Shown: positions 9,401 through 17,541, counted from the stretch's first letter. The stretch: 37,449 nt of DNA from Polyangiaceae bacterium (GCA_016929495.1 JAFGIS010000025.1:1-37449); one strand, 5' to 3'. Made by a program: numbers and translations. The notes: a model not told the origin generated them from the letters alone.

Positions 9401-10906
9401 GCATTGACGACGCCCGGAGGACAGCGTGCGATCGTCGACGCGCACGGTTCGGTGTCGGGCCCGCTGGATGGCGCGAGATTGAACCTCGTGGTGGGACTCA
9501 GAAAGACCGATCTCTCTTCGCTGGTCGGAGACATCCCGGGCGCGACGAAGGTGACGGGCACGCTCGAGGGTGGCCTGCACCTGTACGGGAAGTTCGACAG
9601 CCCCGAGTACGATGGCCGACTCGAGCTGCGGGACGGCAGCGTCGCACTGGGCGAGTTCGATACCAGCATGTCGGATGTTCAGCTGGTCCTGAAGCTGGAC
9701 GAAGAGCAGCTCAGGATCGCGCGCGGAACCGCGTTGCTCGGAGGAGGAACACTGAAGCTCTCGGGGGGAGCACCCCTGCGGGGGCTGTCGATGGGGACGG
9801 CGCGAGTCGTCCTCGAGGCGCGCAACGTAACGCTCGCCCCGGATCCCGGGCTCAGAACGACCCTCGATGCGGACCTGGTGGCCACGTACGGTGAGCCAGG
9901 ACACAGCGACGGGCCCGGTGCTCTGCCGCGCATCTCCGGCGAGGTAAGCGTCACGTCCTTCGAGTACACGCGGCCGATCAAGATGACCGCGGACCTGTCG
10001 ACCTTGGCGCAGCGTGGCAAACGGACCGAGTTCGACGCGTATGACACGGCCGAGGATAGCGTTGCGTTCGACGTGCGTCTGGTGAGCGCCGGTCCGCTGC
10101 ACATCAGGAACAACCTCATGGAGGCCGAGCTCCAGCTCGATCCCGAGGGCCTGCGCCTGACGGGAACCGACCAACGCATGGGTCTGGTGGGCGCCCTGGA
10201 CGCGAAGCCTGGCGGACGCATACAGATGCGTCAGAGCGAGTTCGAGATCCGCCGCGGTCTCGTGCGTTTCGACGACGAAACGCGGATCGCCGCGCAGGTG
10301 GACGTAACGGCCGTCACGGAGTACAGGCGCTACACGGACAGCACCGAGGAGGAGCAAGCGACGGCCGACACGGGCTCAGCCTCGGCGACCACGATCGCCA
10401 CGACCAGCGGGAGCTGGCGCATCACGATGCACGCGTACGGCGATGCCGATGAGCTGAAGATCGACCTCTCGAGTGAACCGCCGTTGGCGCAGGACGACAT
10501 CTTCCTGCTGTTGACCGTTGGGCTCACCCGCGCCGAGCTGGATCAGGCCCGTTCCGCGAGTGTCGGAGAGAGCGTCGCGCTCGAGGCTTTGGGCACACTG
10601 TCCGGCGCGGACCGGGCCGTGAGCGAGGCCCTGCCCATGATCGACGATTTTCGCTTCGGAAGCGCCTATTCCTCGCGCACGGGCCGCACGGAGCCCACGG
10701 TCACGGTGAGCAAACGTCTGGCTGACCGCATCCGCGCCAACGTCACGAGCGGGCTTGCTGAATCACGCGAGCTGCGGTCGAACGTCGAGTGGCGGCTGAG
10801 CCCCAGGGTCAGCGTGGAAGGCTCGTACGACAACGTGAACGACATCTCGAGCTCGACGCTCGGCAATCTCGGTGCCGACATACGCTGGCGGCTGGAGTTC
10901 GAATAG
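6473..10906 (+). CDS. TamB/AsmA-like translocation and assembly module protein (DUF490)
   Basis: A 1477-residue protein with one N-terminal membrane helix (about residues 18-42) followed by a very long region of repeating amphipathic beta-strands. The C-terminal 400 residues carry the TamB (DUF490) pattern. This includes the stretch LRLTGTDQRMGLVGALDAKPGG, then RRGLVRFDDETRI, a Ser/Thr/Ala-rich insertion, LTVGLTRAELDQ, and a final porin-like run ending WRLEFE. TamB-like proteins span the periplasm from the inner membrane. They are thought to act as lipid-transport bridges or, with the outer-membrane protein TamA, in assembly of outer-membrane proteins. No TamA-like gene is present nearby. The length is close to that usual for the family. 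The ATG at 6473 lacks a strong ribosome site and falls within the 47-base repeat, so a nearby downstream start is possible. Confidence 0.88.
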   Translation: MAGHHARSRQPRRGWGRHVARALCALFAVLGAAPVALLVAVDTGTAQRLLQRETAEVLERLLGVRARYSVGLRLWPLQAVVSDLVVPSNDGLGPALTVRRVVVRPKLFALLGGQLSAGNVVIEQPRARLVLRDGALTNVSYRLPKSTSPRKRSETAPFAALRVEGLGVNADIDGIRVASHDSSVTVSAHDGMKFDVVARLGPMTVTATHPHRVQYDRAVPAGPIPTVDHDEDVVCKAEVDVSIENSRLAVHRLELEARADHDPAAGSRPDCSAPSAADPGLVTLRSSGLQLDFSQGKGKTEVAGNVLGRAPVWLANRFVPTLPLTGWVELDGHVRYDAKARLPSVQGSLRGENIGLDVYRIAQTLRTRLDVRDDEIHLPHFEMGFADGLVTLEDAVISPFAPGVPLKAAASNGKNVLFTSLMRDVGVTPHTIVNWDIVQTHASNIHGTLDPVHIDGALEGVTKNFVVYSRGFDDPARRRMIGVAQAPLRGRFGVRPDALEFYDTHITFGSSSVKADLLSIGFHDGPEAIHLVVNKASRLELADIGPLAGIQMSGMAALDADMAGRFGNPLLRGHLKVDRFTFGGFPVGDILSSEVAFRPLKLDLAKVHAVKGSSPFLIPGARFDFDAGATLVVDATARSDALDVRDFLAMWKMETDPRFEPMKALTAVNARLHYALDGPEDACGGGHLQINGSLDVRSAELFGESYDGGAGDFALDWVDRDAGTLGFSLDVPSIVMNKGTGRLVGALSVSPGAVLQGQLTATQVPLSRLDVLGSLASRVDGRVNASIQLGGTLQEMAADARVTVGPIHIGSASLEGSELLVRLVPAGREQKRAGTTRCGRAIPAPFDPVEFAADAVEGVFTVQGELFGGQAKLPGLEITQQRSRSVRGKAIFERLELGALAQLSPTVALSDTPPNGTLSGEADLEQLDMDRPTEAVARLVLSRFGMSYNGFRAALTGGSAELAFRRGTLEIPALALALTTPGGQRAIVDAHGSVSGPLDGARLNLVVGLRKTDLSSLVGDIPGATKVTGTLEGGLHLYGKFDSPEYDGRLELRDGSVALGEFDTSMSDVQLVLKLDEEQLRIARGTALLGGGTLKLSGGAPLRGLSMGTARVVLEARNVTLAPDPGLRTTLDADLVATYGEPGHSDGPGALPRISGEVSVTSFEYTRPIKMTADLSTLAQRGKRTEFDAYDTAEDSVAFDVRLVSAGPLHIRNNLMEAELQLDPEGLRLTGTDQRMGLVGALDAKPGGRIQMRQSEFEIRRGLVRFDDETRIAAQVDVTAVTEYRRYTDSTEEEQATADTGSASATTIATTSGSWRITMHAYGDADELKIDLSSEPPLAQDDIFLLLTVGLTRAELDQARSASVGESVALEALGTLSGADRAVSEALPMIDDFRFGSAYSSRTGRTEPTVTVSKRLADRIRANVTSGLAESRELRSNVEWRLSPRVSVEGSYDNVNDISSSTLGNLGADIRWRLEFE

Positions 10907-11353
10907 TCGCCAGCAGGACGGGAGCACTCGGAGTGCCCGTTCACGTCGTTGCAGCTGTCAGGTCGCCTCGCGATCCGCCTCATCGGCTGCGTTGCTCCCG
11001 CGGTCCGGTACGCGAAGCGACGGACGCGAGCTGCGAAAGTCGGACCGCGGATGCGTCGAGGCGCCCGCCCGCGTGCGCCTCGACCCCGGGCACCTTTCCC
11101 CGCTTGCGCGGGCTCGTGTTTCTGGCTGTCCGCTCCCACCCGGCCGCCGGCCCCTGCACTCGTCGCGCCAAGCCGTGGGCGTTCGAACCGGCCGCAATTT
11201 CTCTTGATTCCCGCCGGTGCCCGGCCCTACTGTGCGCCTACCGTTTGTCCGGACAATGCCCGCCTCGGCGGCGGACGATGCCTCGAGCGCGATGCCCGGA
11301 GCGGCGAGTCGGGTGCCTTCAACGGACGGACCCGAGACGACAGCGAGGACCCA
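10907..11353. other. Intergenic region upstream of the sugar symporter gene
   Basis: About 450 bases between two rightward genes. The symporter frame stays open through most of it, but the translation is Arg/Pro/Ala-rich and lacks hydrophobic helices, so it is treated as non-coding. A candidate promoter lies at 11204-11233. No terminator hairpin with a T tract was seen after the tamB-like gene. Confidence 0.6.
11204..11233 (+). promoter_or_regulatory. Candidate sigma-70-like promoter for the symporter gene
   Basis: TTGATT (11204-11209) and TACTGT (11228-11233) are separated by 18 bases, in one of the less GC-rich patches of this intergenic region. They lie about 120 bases upstream of the symporter ATG. 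Match quality is moderate and no operator was recognised. Confidence 0.35.
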
Positions 11354-12781
11354 ATGAGCACCGCAACCGAAAAGCTCCCGGTGACCGAGCGTATCTTCTA
11401 CGGGTTTGGCGACCTGGCCTCTTGCCTTTTCTGGCAGACCCTGACGCTCTACCTACTCTTCTTCTACACGGACGTGTTCGGGTTGGCGGCCGTGGCCGCC
11501 GGGATCATGATCGGCGTGTCGAGGTTCCTGGACGCCCTGTTCGATGTCGTGATCGGCATGGCGGCGGACCGGACCAAGACCCGGTGGGGCAAGTTCAGAC
11601 CGTACATCCTCACGGGCGCTCTGCCTCTCGCGATATCGGCGGTTCTCGCGTTCTCCACTCCGAGCTTCGGCGGTGCGGCGAAGATCGTGTACGCCTACGT
11701 CACGTTCATCCTTTTCATGTTCCTCTACTCGTTCGTCAACATCCCGTACACGGCGCTGCTCGGCGTGATCAGCGGTGATCCGAACGAGCGGACGAGCGCT
11801 TCTTCGTTCAAGTTCGTGGGTGCGTTCGCCGGCGGAATGATCGTGTCTGCCACGGCGCTGCCGCTCGCCAAGTACTTCGGGCAGAACGGCGCCGCGGCTG
11901 GATGGCGGACAACGTTGATGATCTACGCAGCGGCCGCCGTCGTCCTGCTTCTCATCACGTTCGCTTCAACGCACGAACGGATCCAGCCGATCGCCAAAGA
12001 GAAGACGCCGCTGAAGGAGGATCTGAAGGACCTGGTGAAGAACGTGCCCTGGCTCGTGCTTTTCGTCGGAACCATCCTGTTCATTCTGTTCGTCTGCATC
12101 CGGCTCAGCGTCACGGCTCACTACTTCAAGTACTACGTGGGCGAACAGGAGTTCACGTTCTTCGGCAAGACGCACAAGTACGGCTTCGAGGTTCTCGCCT
12201 CCGCCTTCAACACCGTTGGCCAGGCCTTGTCCTTGATCGGGGTGTTCGCAGTGCCCTGGTTCGCCAAGCTCGTTGGGCGCAAAAGGGCTCTGATCATCCT
12301 GCTCATCGGGGCCTTGTTCTGCACAGGCGTCTTCTTCTTCCTCAAGCCCTCCCATATCGTGGCGATTCTGGTGTTCCAGGGGATCGGCTCGATCGTAGGC
12401 GGCCCGATTTCCGCGCTGCTCTGGGTCTTGTACGCGGACACCGCCGACTACTCCGAGTGGAAGACGGGACGCCGCGCCACCGGCCTCGTGTTCTCTGCAT
12501 CGATCATGTCGAACAAGCTCGGATGGACCATCGGCAGCGTGATTGCGGCGATTATCCTCGGGGCGACCGGATTCGTAGCCAACGTGCCACAGAGTACAGG
12601 AGTGCAGAACGGTCTCGTGGCGATGATGAGCGTGATCCCCGTCACCGCCGGCGTCGTCACCCTGGCGATCCTCGTGCTGTTCTACAAGCTCGACGAGAAG
12701 ACCATGGCCAAGGTGAAAGCAGAGCTTGACGAGCGGCGCAAGGCTGCGGAAGCCGGCGCCGAACCGGCGCTCGCAACCTGA
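11354..12781 (+). CDS. MelB/XylP-family (GPH) sugar:cation symporter
   Basis: A 475-residue, twelve-helix transporter of the major facilitator superfamily. The N-terminus has the glycoside-pentoside-hexuronide family hallmark: RIFYGFGDLASCLFWQT followed by YLLFFYTDVFGL. The loop between helices 2 and 3 carries DRTKTRWGKFRPYI, the GPH version of the MFS loop motif. Further matches are NIPYTALLGVISGDPNERT and YADTADYSEWKTGRR. These transporters import glycosides or oligosaccharides with Na+ or H+. No glycoside hydrolase or sugar regulator is adjacent, so the substrate cannot be read from context. The ATG at 11354 is preceded by AGCGAGGA at about 6 bases and starts just before the first helix. 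The 32-residue cytoplasmic tail is charged and Ala-rich. Confidence 0.9.
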   Translation: MSTATEKLPVTERIFYGFGDLASCLFWQTLTLYLLFFYTDVFGLAAVAAGIMIGVSRFLDALFDVVIGMAADRTKTRWGKFRPYILTGALPLAISAVLAFSTPSFGGAAKIVYAYVTFILFMFLYSFVNIPYTALLGVISGDPNERTSASSFKFVGAFAGGMIVSATALPLAKYFGQNGAAAGWRTTLMIYAAAAVVLLLITFASTHERIQPIAKEKTPLKEDLKDLVKNVPWLVLFVGTILFILFVCIRLSVTAHYFKYYVGEQEFTFFGKTHKYGFEVLASAFNTVGQALSLIGVFAVPWFAKLVGRKRALIILLIGALFCTGVFFFLKPSHIVAILVFQGIGSIVGGPISALLWVLYADTADYSEWKTGRRATGLVFSASIMSNKLGWTIGSVIAAIILGATGFVANVPQSTGVQNGLVAMMSVIPVTAGVVTLAILVLFYKLDEKTMAKVKAELDERRKAAEAGAEPALAT

Positions 12782-12793
12782 GAGAGGCGCACC

Positions 12794-12815
12794 GACGGGT
12801 GAGTCTTCGCCCGTC
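12794..12815. terminator. Weak hairpin between convergent genes
   Basis: GACGGG (12794-12799) pairs with CCCGTC (12810-12815) across a 10-base loop, 13 bases after the symporter stop and before the 3' end of the ankyrin gene. There is no T tract on either strand, so the terminator role is uncertain. Confidence 0.3.
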
Positions 12816-12898
12816 TCACGCGTCGGGCGCGGCCGCTCCGCTCGAGCGTGGCCGCGCTGATGGCCGGGGTGGTGTGGGACCCGACTCTCGAGGCGAGA

Positions 12899-13642
12899 CT
12901 ACTGGGTGCCCGCCCGAGCCAGCACCTCAACGACCTTCGACTTCTGATCCTGGCTGCGGGCGATGTCGAGCGCCGTCTGCTTCTTCTTGTTGCGCAAACT
13001 CGGATTGGCCTTGCTCTCGAGCATGAGCTCGACGAGCCCGGGTTTGCCGCTTCGCACGGCATACATCAACGCCGTCTCACCACTGTCGTCCTGGGCGTCG
13101 ACCTGCGCACCCCCGGCAACGAGCGCCTGGATGGTCTGGTAGCCCTTGTCTTTGGCGTCTTCGCCTTCCGTCGTCGCAACGGCCTGCATCAGGATCGTGC
13201 GCTGACCGTCCTGGAAGTGTTTGAACCTGGCGTTCACGTCCGCGCCCTTTTCGAGCAGCAGCTTCACGATGTCCGGGTCGTGGACGGTGACGGCGTAGGC
13301 GAGCGGCGTCCAACCCTCGTTGTTCTTGAGATTGACCTTGGCTCCCTTGGCCGTGAGGTATTCGACGACCGAGCGACCGCCGTGGGACGCAGCGGCCATC
13401 AGCGCCGTGTGACCGGTCTCGTCGCGCAGATCGAGGTTCGTTCCGTCTTGTTCAACGATGCTCTTCACCGCGGCCAGGTCGTTGGTTCTGGCCGCTTTCA
13501 GCAGCGAATCTTCCCGGCAGCCGAGCAGAGACAAGGCGCCCAGCAACAGCCCGCTCATGACCGCGCTTCTCTGCCAAAGCGGGTTCCGAGGCGCAGACGG
13601 ACTCGGGAAATCGGACGCTCTGACGACGTGTCGACGGGTCAT
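12899..13642 (-). CDS. Ankyrin-repeat lipoprotein
   Basis: A 247-residue protein. After a 28-residue N-terminal stretch comes a lipoprotein signal, MSGLLLGALSLLGC, with the lipidated Cys near residue 42. The mature part is about six ankyrin repeats. Clear units are DETGHTALMAAASHGGRSVVEYLTAKGA, NEGWTPLAYAVTVHDPDIVKLLLEKGADVN, and DSGETALMYAVRSGKPGLVELMLESKANPS. Ankyrin repeats bind proteins; in this cell position the protein would sit on the periplasmic face of a membrane. No enzymatic domain is present. The ATG at 13642 is preceded by AAGGAG with a 6-base spacer, which strongly favours it over the internal ATG at residue 29 even though it gives a long n-region. Confidence 0.8.
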   Translation of the reverse strand: MTRRHVVRASDFPSPSAPRNPLWQRSAVMSGLLLGALSLLGCREDSLLKAARTNDLAAVKSIVEQDGTNLDLRDETGHTALMAAASHGGRSVVEYLTAKGAKVNLKNNEGWTPLAYAVTVHDPDIVKLLLEKGADVNARFKHFQDGQRTILMQAVATTEGEDAKDKGYQTIQALVAGGAQVDAQDDSGETALMYAVRSGKPGLVELMLESKANPSLRNKKKQTALDIARSQDQKSKVVEVLARAGTQ

Positions 13643-13875
13643 ACGGTGCTCCTTCGGAGGTGCTGTCGGTCACGGACGCGAGCGGCAGCCGCCCGCACGG
13701 GCGGGCCCACACTAGCGTCATCGCGCCCGGTTTCACAACGCCCTAGTATCGCTCGTTTCTCGCCACCCCAGGCCGCGACCACGCCGGGGTTGGCTGCACC
13801 TCGAATGGGCCGGCGGTCCGGGCCCGGTCTTGGGCCCCACTGGAGCGCCGCCCGTTTTGATGGGGCCACCACCGT

Positions 13876-14586
13876 TCACGTGCTGGCGACCGCAGGACGC
13901 GCATACCTGCATATCAATTCGCGCAGCAGGTCGGTGCGGCCGGAGACACGGAGCTTCTGGAACGTGGCCGTGAGCTGGTTCGCCACCGTTCGGGGAGATA
14001 CTTGCCTGAGCCGCGCGATTTCCGCGTGGCTGCGACCCTCGACCCGCAAACGCGCGACGGCACATTCGCAGCCCGGAAGCATGTGTTCCAGGGAAGCGTC
14101 CGGACGGCGGGCGCTGATGACGGTATGTCGCGCGCCGTCGTGGTCGACGTCCAGCCGGCGCGCCTCGTTCGGTGCGTCGGCGGCACGGAACGCGTGCACG
14201 GCCATCACCACCAGCACGGGCACGCTGCTCGCGTGGCAATCCAGTCCAAGTGCGCGCAGGCATCGAGCGACAATGAGCGCCACGGTGGACGCAGCCAGCC
14301 CGAGTTCCAGAGAGACCAGCTTCTGGCTGTCCCCGAGCAGAATGCGCTCGACCAGCTCGAGATTGCGCTGCACGAGGCAACAGTGCGCACGGCGGGGCAG
14401 CGGCCCGAACCGCAGCACGGCGTAGCACCGACTTTGCGTGCAGAAGCTGTCCACGACCCTGCAACGACCGGCAACGAGCATCGGCCAGACGGTTCCGAGG
14501 TGGACCTCCGCACCCTTGGCCGAGTCCAGAGCGACGATCGAAGAGCGGTCTAGGTACGGAACGACATCGAGGCGTTCGGATTCCAT
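13876..14586 (-). CDS. Transcriptional regulator with two LuxR-type helix-turn-helix segments
   Basis: The 236-residue product ends in a LuxR/GerE helix-turn-helix (about residues 175-222), with LRVEGRSHAEIARLRQVSPR and TVANQLTATFQKLRVSGR. A second segment near residues 76-115 (ELVERILLGDSQKLVSLELG then LAASTVALIVARCLRALGL) aligns position by position with the same motif but has lost its charged DNA-contact residues. No receiver or autoinducer domain is visible; the first 70 residues and the linker are not recognised. The ATG at 14586 has an AGGAG ribosome site 6 bases upstream; the frame remains open to 14703 but the extra part is not protein-like. The gene diverges from the DUF3634-GNAT-pyrK-pyrD operon, but nothing shows that it regulates it. 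Confidence 0.75.
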   Translation of the reverse strand: MESERLDVVPYLDRSSIVALDSAKGAEVHLGTVWPMLVAGRCRVVDSFCTQSRCYAVLRFGPLPRRAHCCLVQRNLELVERILLGDSQKLVSLELGLAASTVALIVARCLRALGLDCHASSVPVLVVMAVHAFRAADAPNEARRLDVDHDGARHTVISARRPDASLEHMLPGCECAVARLRVEGRSHAEIARLRQVSPRTVANQLTATFQKLRVSGRTDLLRELICRYARPAVAST

Positions 14587-14915
14587 GGTCAGCTCCTGGC
14601 TCCTGAAACACGCGCGCAGGGCGCGATGCGACCTCTCGTATCTGGACCCCGCAGCCCTGCTCCGTCGATTGCAGCCGATTACACGGCCCCGGAAAGCCAT
14701 CACGCGCCAGAATCGATAGGAGGGCGTGCGTTCGGGGTCGTCGACTGAACGGTTGGACCGCGTGGGCGGCGGGGCCGCCGAGGCGCCGAGGCCCCATCAG
14801 TGCACTCGCCAGCGGCTGCTGCCGTTCAGGACCCAGCCGTCGCGGGCGGCAGTGGCCGGCACGAGCTCTTGTGTGATACGCGTGGCCACGACCTCGTTGA
14901 GGCAAGCTCAAGGCG
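14587..14915. other. Divergent intergenic region
   Basis: About 330 bases between the LuxR-type regulator and the DUF3634 gene. Promoters for both should be here. I found no convincing -35/-10 pair, hairpin or repeat, only GC-rich sequence with open frames lacking any domain. Confidence 0.55.
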
Positions 14916-15251
14916 ATGATCGCCGCGCTGGTTTCGGTCCTTCTGCTCCTGGTGCTAGGCGGACTGCTCTTTCGAGCCCTGGCACGGAATCTGGAGCTCG
15001 CCAGGCTGCGCGTGCGAGACGGCAACGCAGAGTTGGTCCGGGGCCGGCTTCCGCCCCAACTGCTCGGCGATGTGGGTGACGTGCTACGAGCGGCTCACGC
15101 AACCCGAGCCGAGATCCAGCTGGTCATCGAGGACGGGCGACCGCGAGTGGTGGCTCACGGTCTCGACGAAGCCTCGGCGCAACGGCTGCGAAACGTCGTC
15201 GGCACGTACACGGTCTCACAAATACGAGCAGGTCGCTCGCCAAGGCGGTAG
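14916..15251 (+). CDS. DUF3634 family protein
   Basis: A 111-residue protein with one N-terminal membrane helix (about residues 2-22), then a small cytoplasmic domain containing RDGNAELVRGRLPPQLLGDV and a VEDG-like segment (LVIEDGRPRVVAHG). The N-terminal helix followed by xxGxxxxxRGxLPPxxL is the pattern of DUF3634, a family of unknown function. The ATG at 14916 follows AAGG at 3 bases. It is the first gene of a tightly packed rightward set with the GNAT protein, pyrK and pyrD. Confidence 0.65.
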   Translation: MIAALVSVLLLLVLGGLLFRALARNLELARLRVRDGNAELVRGRLPPQLLGDVGDVLRAAHATRAEIQLVIEDGRPRVVAHGLDEASAQRLRNVVGTYTVSQIRAGRSPRR

Positions 15252-15296
15252 ATCGGCTTGCGCCCTGCCCGCGCACGCGTCACCTTCGCGCTTGCC

Positions 15297-15773
15297 ATGC
15301 TCGTCACCGCCATGGAGCCGGAAGACAGGGAAGCGGTGCAGGCCATCGCCCACCTTTGCGGAACCGAGGTCGACGTGGCAGCCGAACTCGGGCGAGGTTG
15401 GGCGCTCCCCTGGGTCATTCGCGACGCCGAGGGCGGAGCGCCCATCGCCTTCTTGGTCGGGTGGCGTGCCGCGGACGAGCTGCACGTGATCGACATCGGG
15501 ACGCATCCGGACCACCGACGCCGCGGAGCCGCGCGGAAGCTGCTCCTGGAGCTCATCGCATACGGAAAGGCACATGGGTTCCGGCTCGTGGTCCTGGAAG
15601 TGAGCGCGTCCAATGGGCCGGCTCGGAGTCTCTACGGATCTCTTGGGTTCGGGGTGGCGCGGATCCGTGAGAACTACTATTCGGACGCTGGCGAAGACGG
15701 CCTGGAGATGCTGCTCGTGCTCGACCCGGAAACCATCGGTGCCCCTGGCAGTCCACAAGAGGCAAGCTCGTGA
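15297..15773 (+). CDS. GNAT-family N-acetyltransferase (RimI-like)
   Basis: A 158-residue acetyltransferase that moves an acetyl group from acetyl-CoA to an amine. The acetyl-CoA motif is IDIGTHPDHRRRGAARKLLL (about residues 78-97), with the R-R-x-G-x-A loop. The C-terminal motif ASNGPARSLYGSLGF, then YY, is typical of RimI-like enzymes that modify protein N-termini. The chosen ATG at 15297 places MLVTAMEPEDREAV where GNAT proteins begin. A TTG at 15258, preceded by AAGG, would add 13 residues and cannot be excluded. The stop TGA overlaps the GTG start of pyrK, so translation of the two is probably coupled. The protein substrate is unknown. Confidence 0.82.
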   Translation: MLVTAMEPEDREAVQAIAHLCGTEVDVAAELGRGWALPWVIRDAEGGAPIAFLVGWRAADELHVIDIGTHPDHRRRGAARKLLLELIAYGKAHGFRLVVLEVSASNGPARSLYGSLGFGVARIRENYYSDAGEDGLEMLLVLDPETIGAPGSPQEASS

Positions 15774-16633
15774 GCTCGCTTCACCACGATCCTGCTCGGC
15801 GTCAGTTCGCCAGCGTCCCCCTGTTGCGGCGCGACAGCATCGGGGATGCCTACCACGTGCTCACGTTCGATTGGGCTGCTGGCCCCCGGGCGCGACCCGG
15901 TCAGTTCGCCATGGTGCGCGGTTCGAACTGGGGTCATGCGCCACTGTTGCCGCGCCCCATGAGCTATCTGAGCGGCGGCAGCACCCCTTCGATTCTCGTC
16001 CGAGTCTACGGCGACGGCACGCGCCGCATGGCTCGCTCTGAGCCGGGTGACCACTTCGACCTGGTTGGGCCCCTTGGGAACGGATGGCGAGCGCCGATCC
16101 CAGGGCTCAGACAGGTGCTGGTCGCCGGCGGAGTGGGTGTCGCGCCTCTCTTGTTTTTGGCACGTTCGTTGATCGAGCAGGGTCGGTCTCCGGTGCTCCT
16201 GTATGGTGGTCGCTCCCAGCGGGATCTGCCCCTGTCCGACGACCTCGTCGACACCTGCGAGGTCGAGCTCGCGACCGAGGACGGCTCGCGTGGCACCCAC
16301 GGCCGCGTGACGGACTTGCTCGGACGCTGGCTCGGACCTGGCATCGAGGTATTCACGTGCGGCCCCGACCCCATGATGGCCCGCGTTGCAGGCCTGTGCG
16401 AGGCGGCCGGAGTGCCTTGCGAGGCCTCGCTGGAATCGCCGATGGCCTGCGGGTACGGCGTGTGCCTCGGGTGCGCCGTGCCACGACGCGATGCGACCTA
16501 CCTGTACGCGTGCGTTGACGGTCCGTGCGTCGATGCGCTCACCCTCGACTGGGGAGCAGCCGGCGCCGAGCCAACACGAGGCCCGATCGGCGCGAACGGC
16601 TCCGTAGCCGCAGACGGGGAGCAGCCCAGATGA
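15770..16633 (+). CDS. pyrK: Dihydroorotate dehydrogenase electron-transfer subunit PyrK
   Basis: A 287-residue ferredoxin-reductase-type flavoprotein. The FAD-binding motif is LLPRPMSYLS (R-P-x-S), and the NAD-binding start is VLVAGGVGVAPLLFL. EVFTCGPDPMMARV closes the nucleotide domain. Four cysteines for the [2Fe-2S] cluster lie in MACGYGVCLGC and, further on, CVDGPC. In class 1B enzymes PyrK passes electrons from the PyrD flavin to NAD+, linking orotate synthesis to NADH. It starts with GTG, overlapping the GNAT stop by 4 bases, and ends overlapping the pyrD ATG (ATGA). About 30 residues follow the last cluster cysteine as an unstructured, Gly/Ala-rich tail. Confidence 0.93.
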   Translation: MSSLHHDPARRQFASVPLLRRDSIGDAYHVLTFDWAAGPRARPGQFAMVRGSNWGHAPLLPRPMSYLSGGSTPSILVRVYGDGTRRMARSEPGDHFDLVGPLGNGWRAPIPGLRQVLVAGGVGVAPLLFLARSLIEQGRSPVLLYGGRSQRDLPLSDDLVDTCEVELATEDGSRGTHGRVTDLLGRWLGPGIEVFTCGPDPMMARVAGLCEAAGVPCEASLESPMACGYGVCLGCAVPRRDATYLYACVDGPCVDALTLDWGAAGAEPTRGPIGANGSVAADGEQPR

Positions 16634-17541
16634 TCTCGCAGCGGGTGAAACTCGGTCGACTGGAGCTCAGGAACCCGGTTCTGACGGCGTCCGGCTGCTT
16701 CGGATACGGCGTCGAGTTCGACGACTTCTTCGACGTGCACGAGCTCGGCGGCATCTGCACCAAGGGGCTGAGTCTTCTGCCTCGGCTCGGCAACCCGCCA
16801 CGCCGTGTGTGCGAGACGCCGAGCGGCATGCTCAACGCCATCGGACTGGCCAACATCGGTGTCGAAGCTTTCTGTCGTGAAAAGCTGCCCGTGCTGCGCG
16901 AGCGCGGCATCACCGTCGTCGCGAACGTCTTTGCGACGAGCCTCGACGACTTCGCCGAGCTCGCGCGACGTCTCGATCGCGAGAGCGGCGTGCACGCCAT
17001 CGAGATCAACGTCTCCTGTCCCAACGTGACGCACGGAGGCATCGAGTTCGGCAGGGTGCCCGAGCTCGCGGCTCAGGTGACGGCTCGAGTGCGCTCGGTC
17101 ACGAGCTTGCCGGTCTGGGTCAAGTTGAGCCCAGAGGCAGGCGATGTCGTGGCCGTGGCTCGCGCCTGCGAAGCGGCCGGCGCCGACGCTCTGAGCGCCA
17201 TCAACACGATTCGCGGTATGTCGATCGACATCGAACGCCGCCGGCCACGCCTGGCCAACCGCACCGGCGGCCTGAGCGGGCCGGCCCTGAGGCCTATCGC
17301 GCTACGGGTGGTCTGGGAGGTTGCGGGAGCCGTTTCCATACCCGTGATCGCGATAGGTGGGATCACCAGCGGCTCGGACGCGCTCGAGTTTCTGATGGCC
17401 GGCGCAAGCGCGGTTCAGGTGGGCACCGCCAACTTCGCCGATCCGTGCGCCGCCAAGAAGGTCGCAGACGGCATTCGCGAATACTGCGAACGCCACGCGT
17501 GCAACGTTACGGACGTGATTGGCGCCGCTCGACACCCGTAG
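16630..17541 (+). CDS. pyrD: Dihydroorotate dehydrogenase, class 1B catalytic subunit PyrD
   Basis: A 303-residue FMN enzyme that oxidises dihydroorotate to orotate in pyrimidine synthesis. The N-terminus reads LELRNPVLTASGCFGYG, and the active-site base is the cysteine of EINVSCPN, which marks class 1 (class 2 has serine). VWVKLSPEAGDV and NTIRGMSIDIE, then GGLSGPALRPIALR, are substrate and FMN loops. IAIGGITSGSDALEFLMAGA binds the FMN phosphate. The length fits class 1B. The ATG overlaps the pyrK stop, so the two subunits are translationally coupled. A short GC hairpin, CCCCC 17562-17566 with GGGGG 17576-17580, follows the stop and may slow or end transcription. Confidence 0.94.
   Translation: MISQRVKLGRLELRNPVLTASGCFGYGVEFDDFFDVHELGGICTKGLSLLPRLGNPPRRVCETPSGMLNAIGLANIGVEAFCREKLPVLRERGITVVANVFATSLDDFAELARRLDRESGVHAIEINVSCPNVTHGGIEFGRVPELAAQVTARVRSVTSLPVWVKLSPEAGDVVAVARACEAAGADALSAINTIRGMSIDIERRRPRLANRTGGLSGPALRPIALRVVWEVAGAVSIPVIAIGGITSGSDALEFLMAGASAVQVGTANFADPCAAKKVADGIREYCERHACNVTDVIGAARHP

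Noticed and set aside
7934..10357. 807-codon open frame on the minus strand
   Set aside because: It is antisense to the tamB-like gene; its translation is Arg/His/Glu-rich without domains, as expected of the complementary frame of a GC-rich gene.
11181..11191. GTTCGAACCGG resembling a tRNA T-loop
   Set aside because: No acceptor, D or anticodon stem could be built around it.
13733..15025. 430-codon open frame on the minus strand
   Set aside because: It overlaps the LuxR-type regulator in a different frame; composition is Arg/Pro/Ala-rich and no family is recognised.
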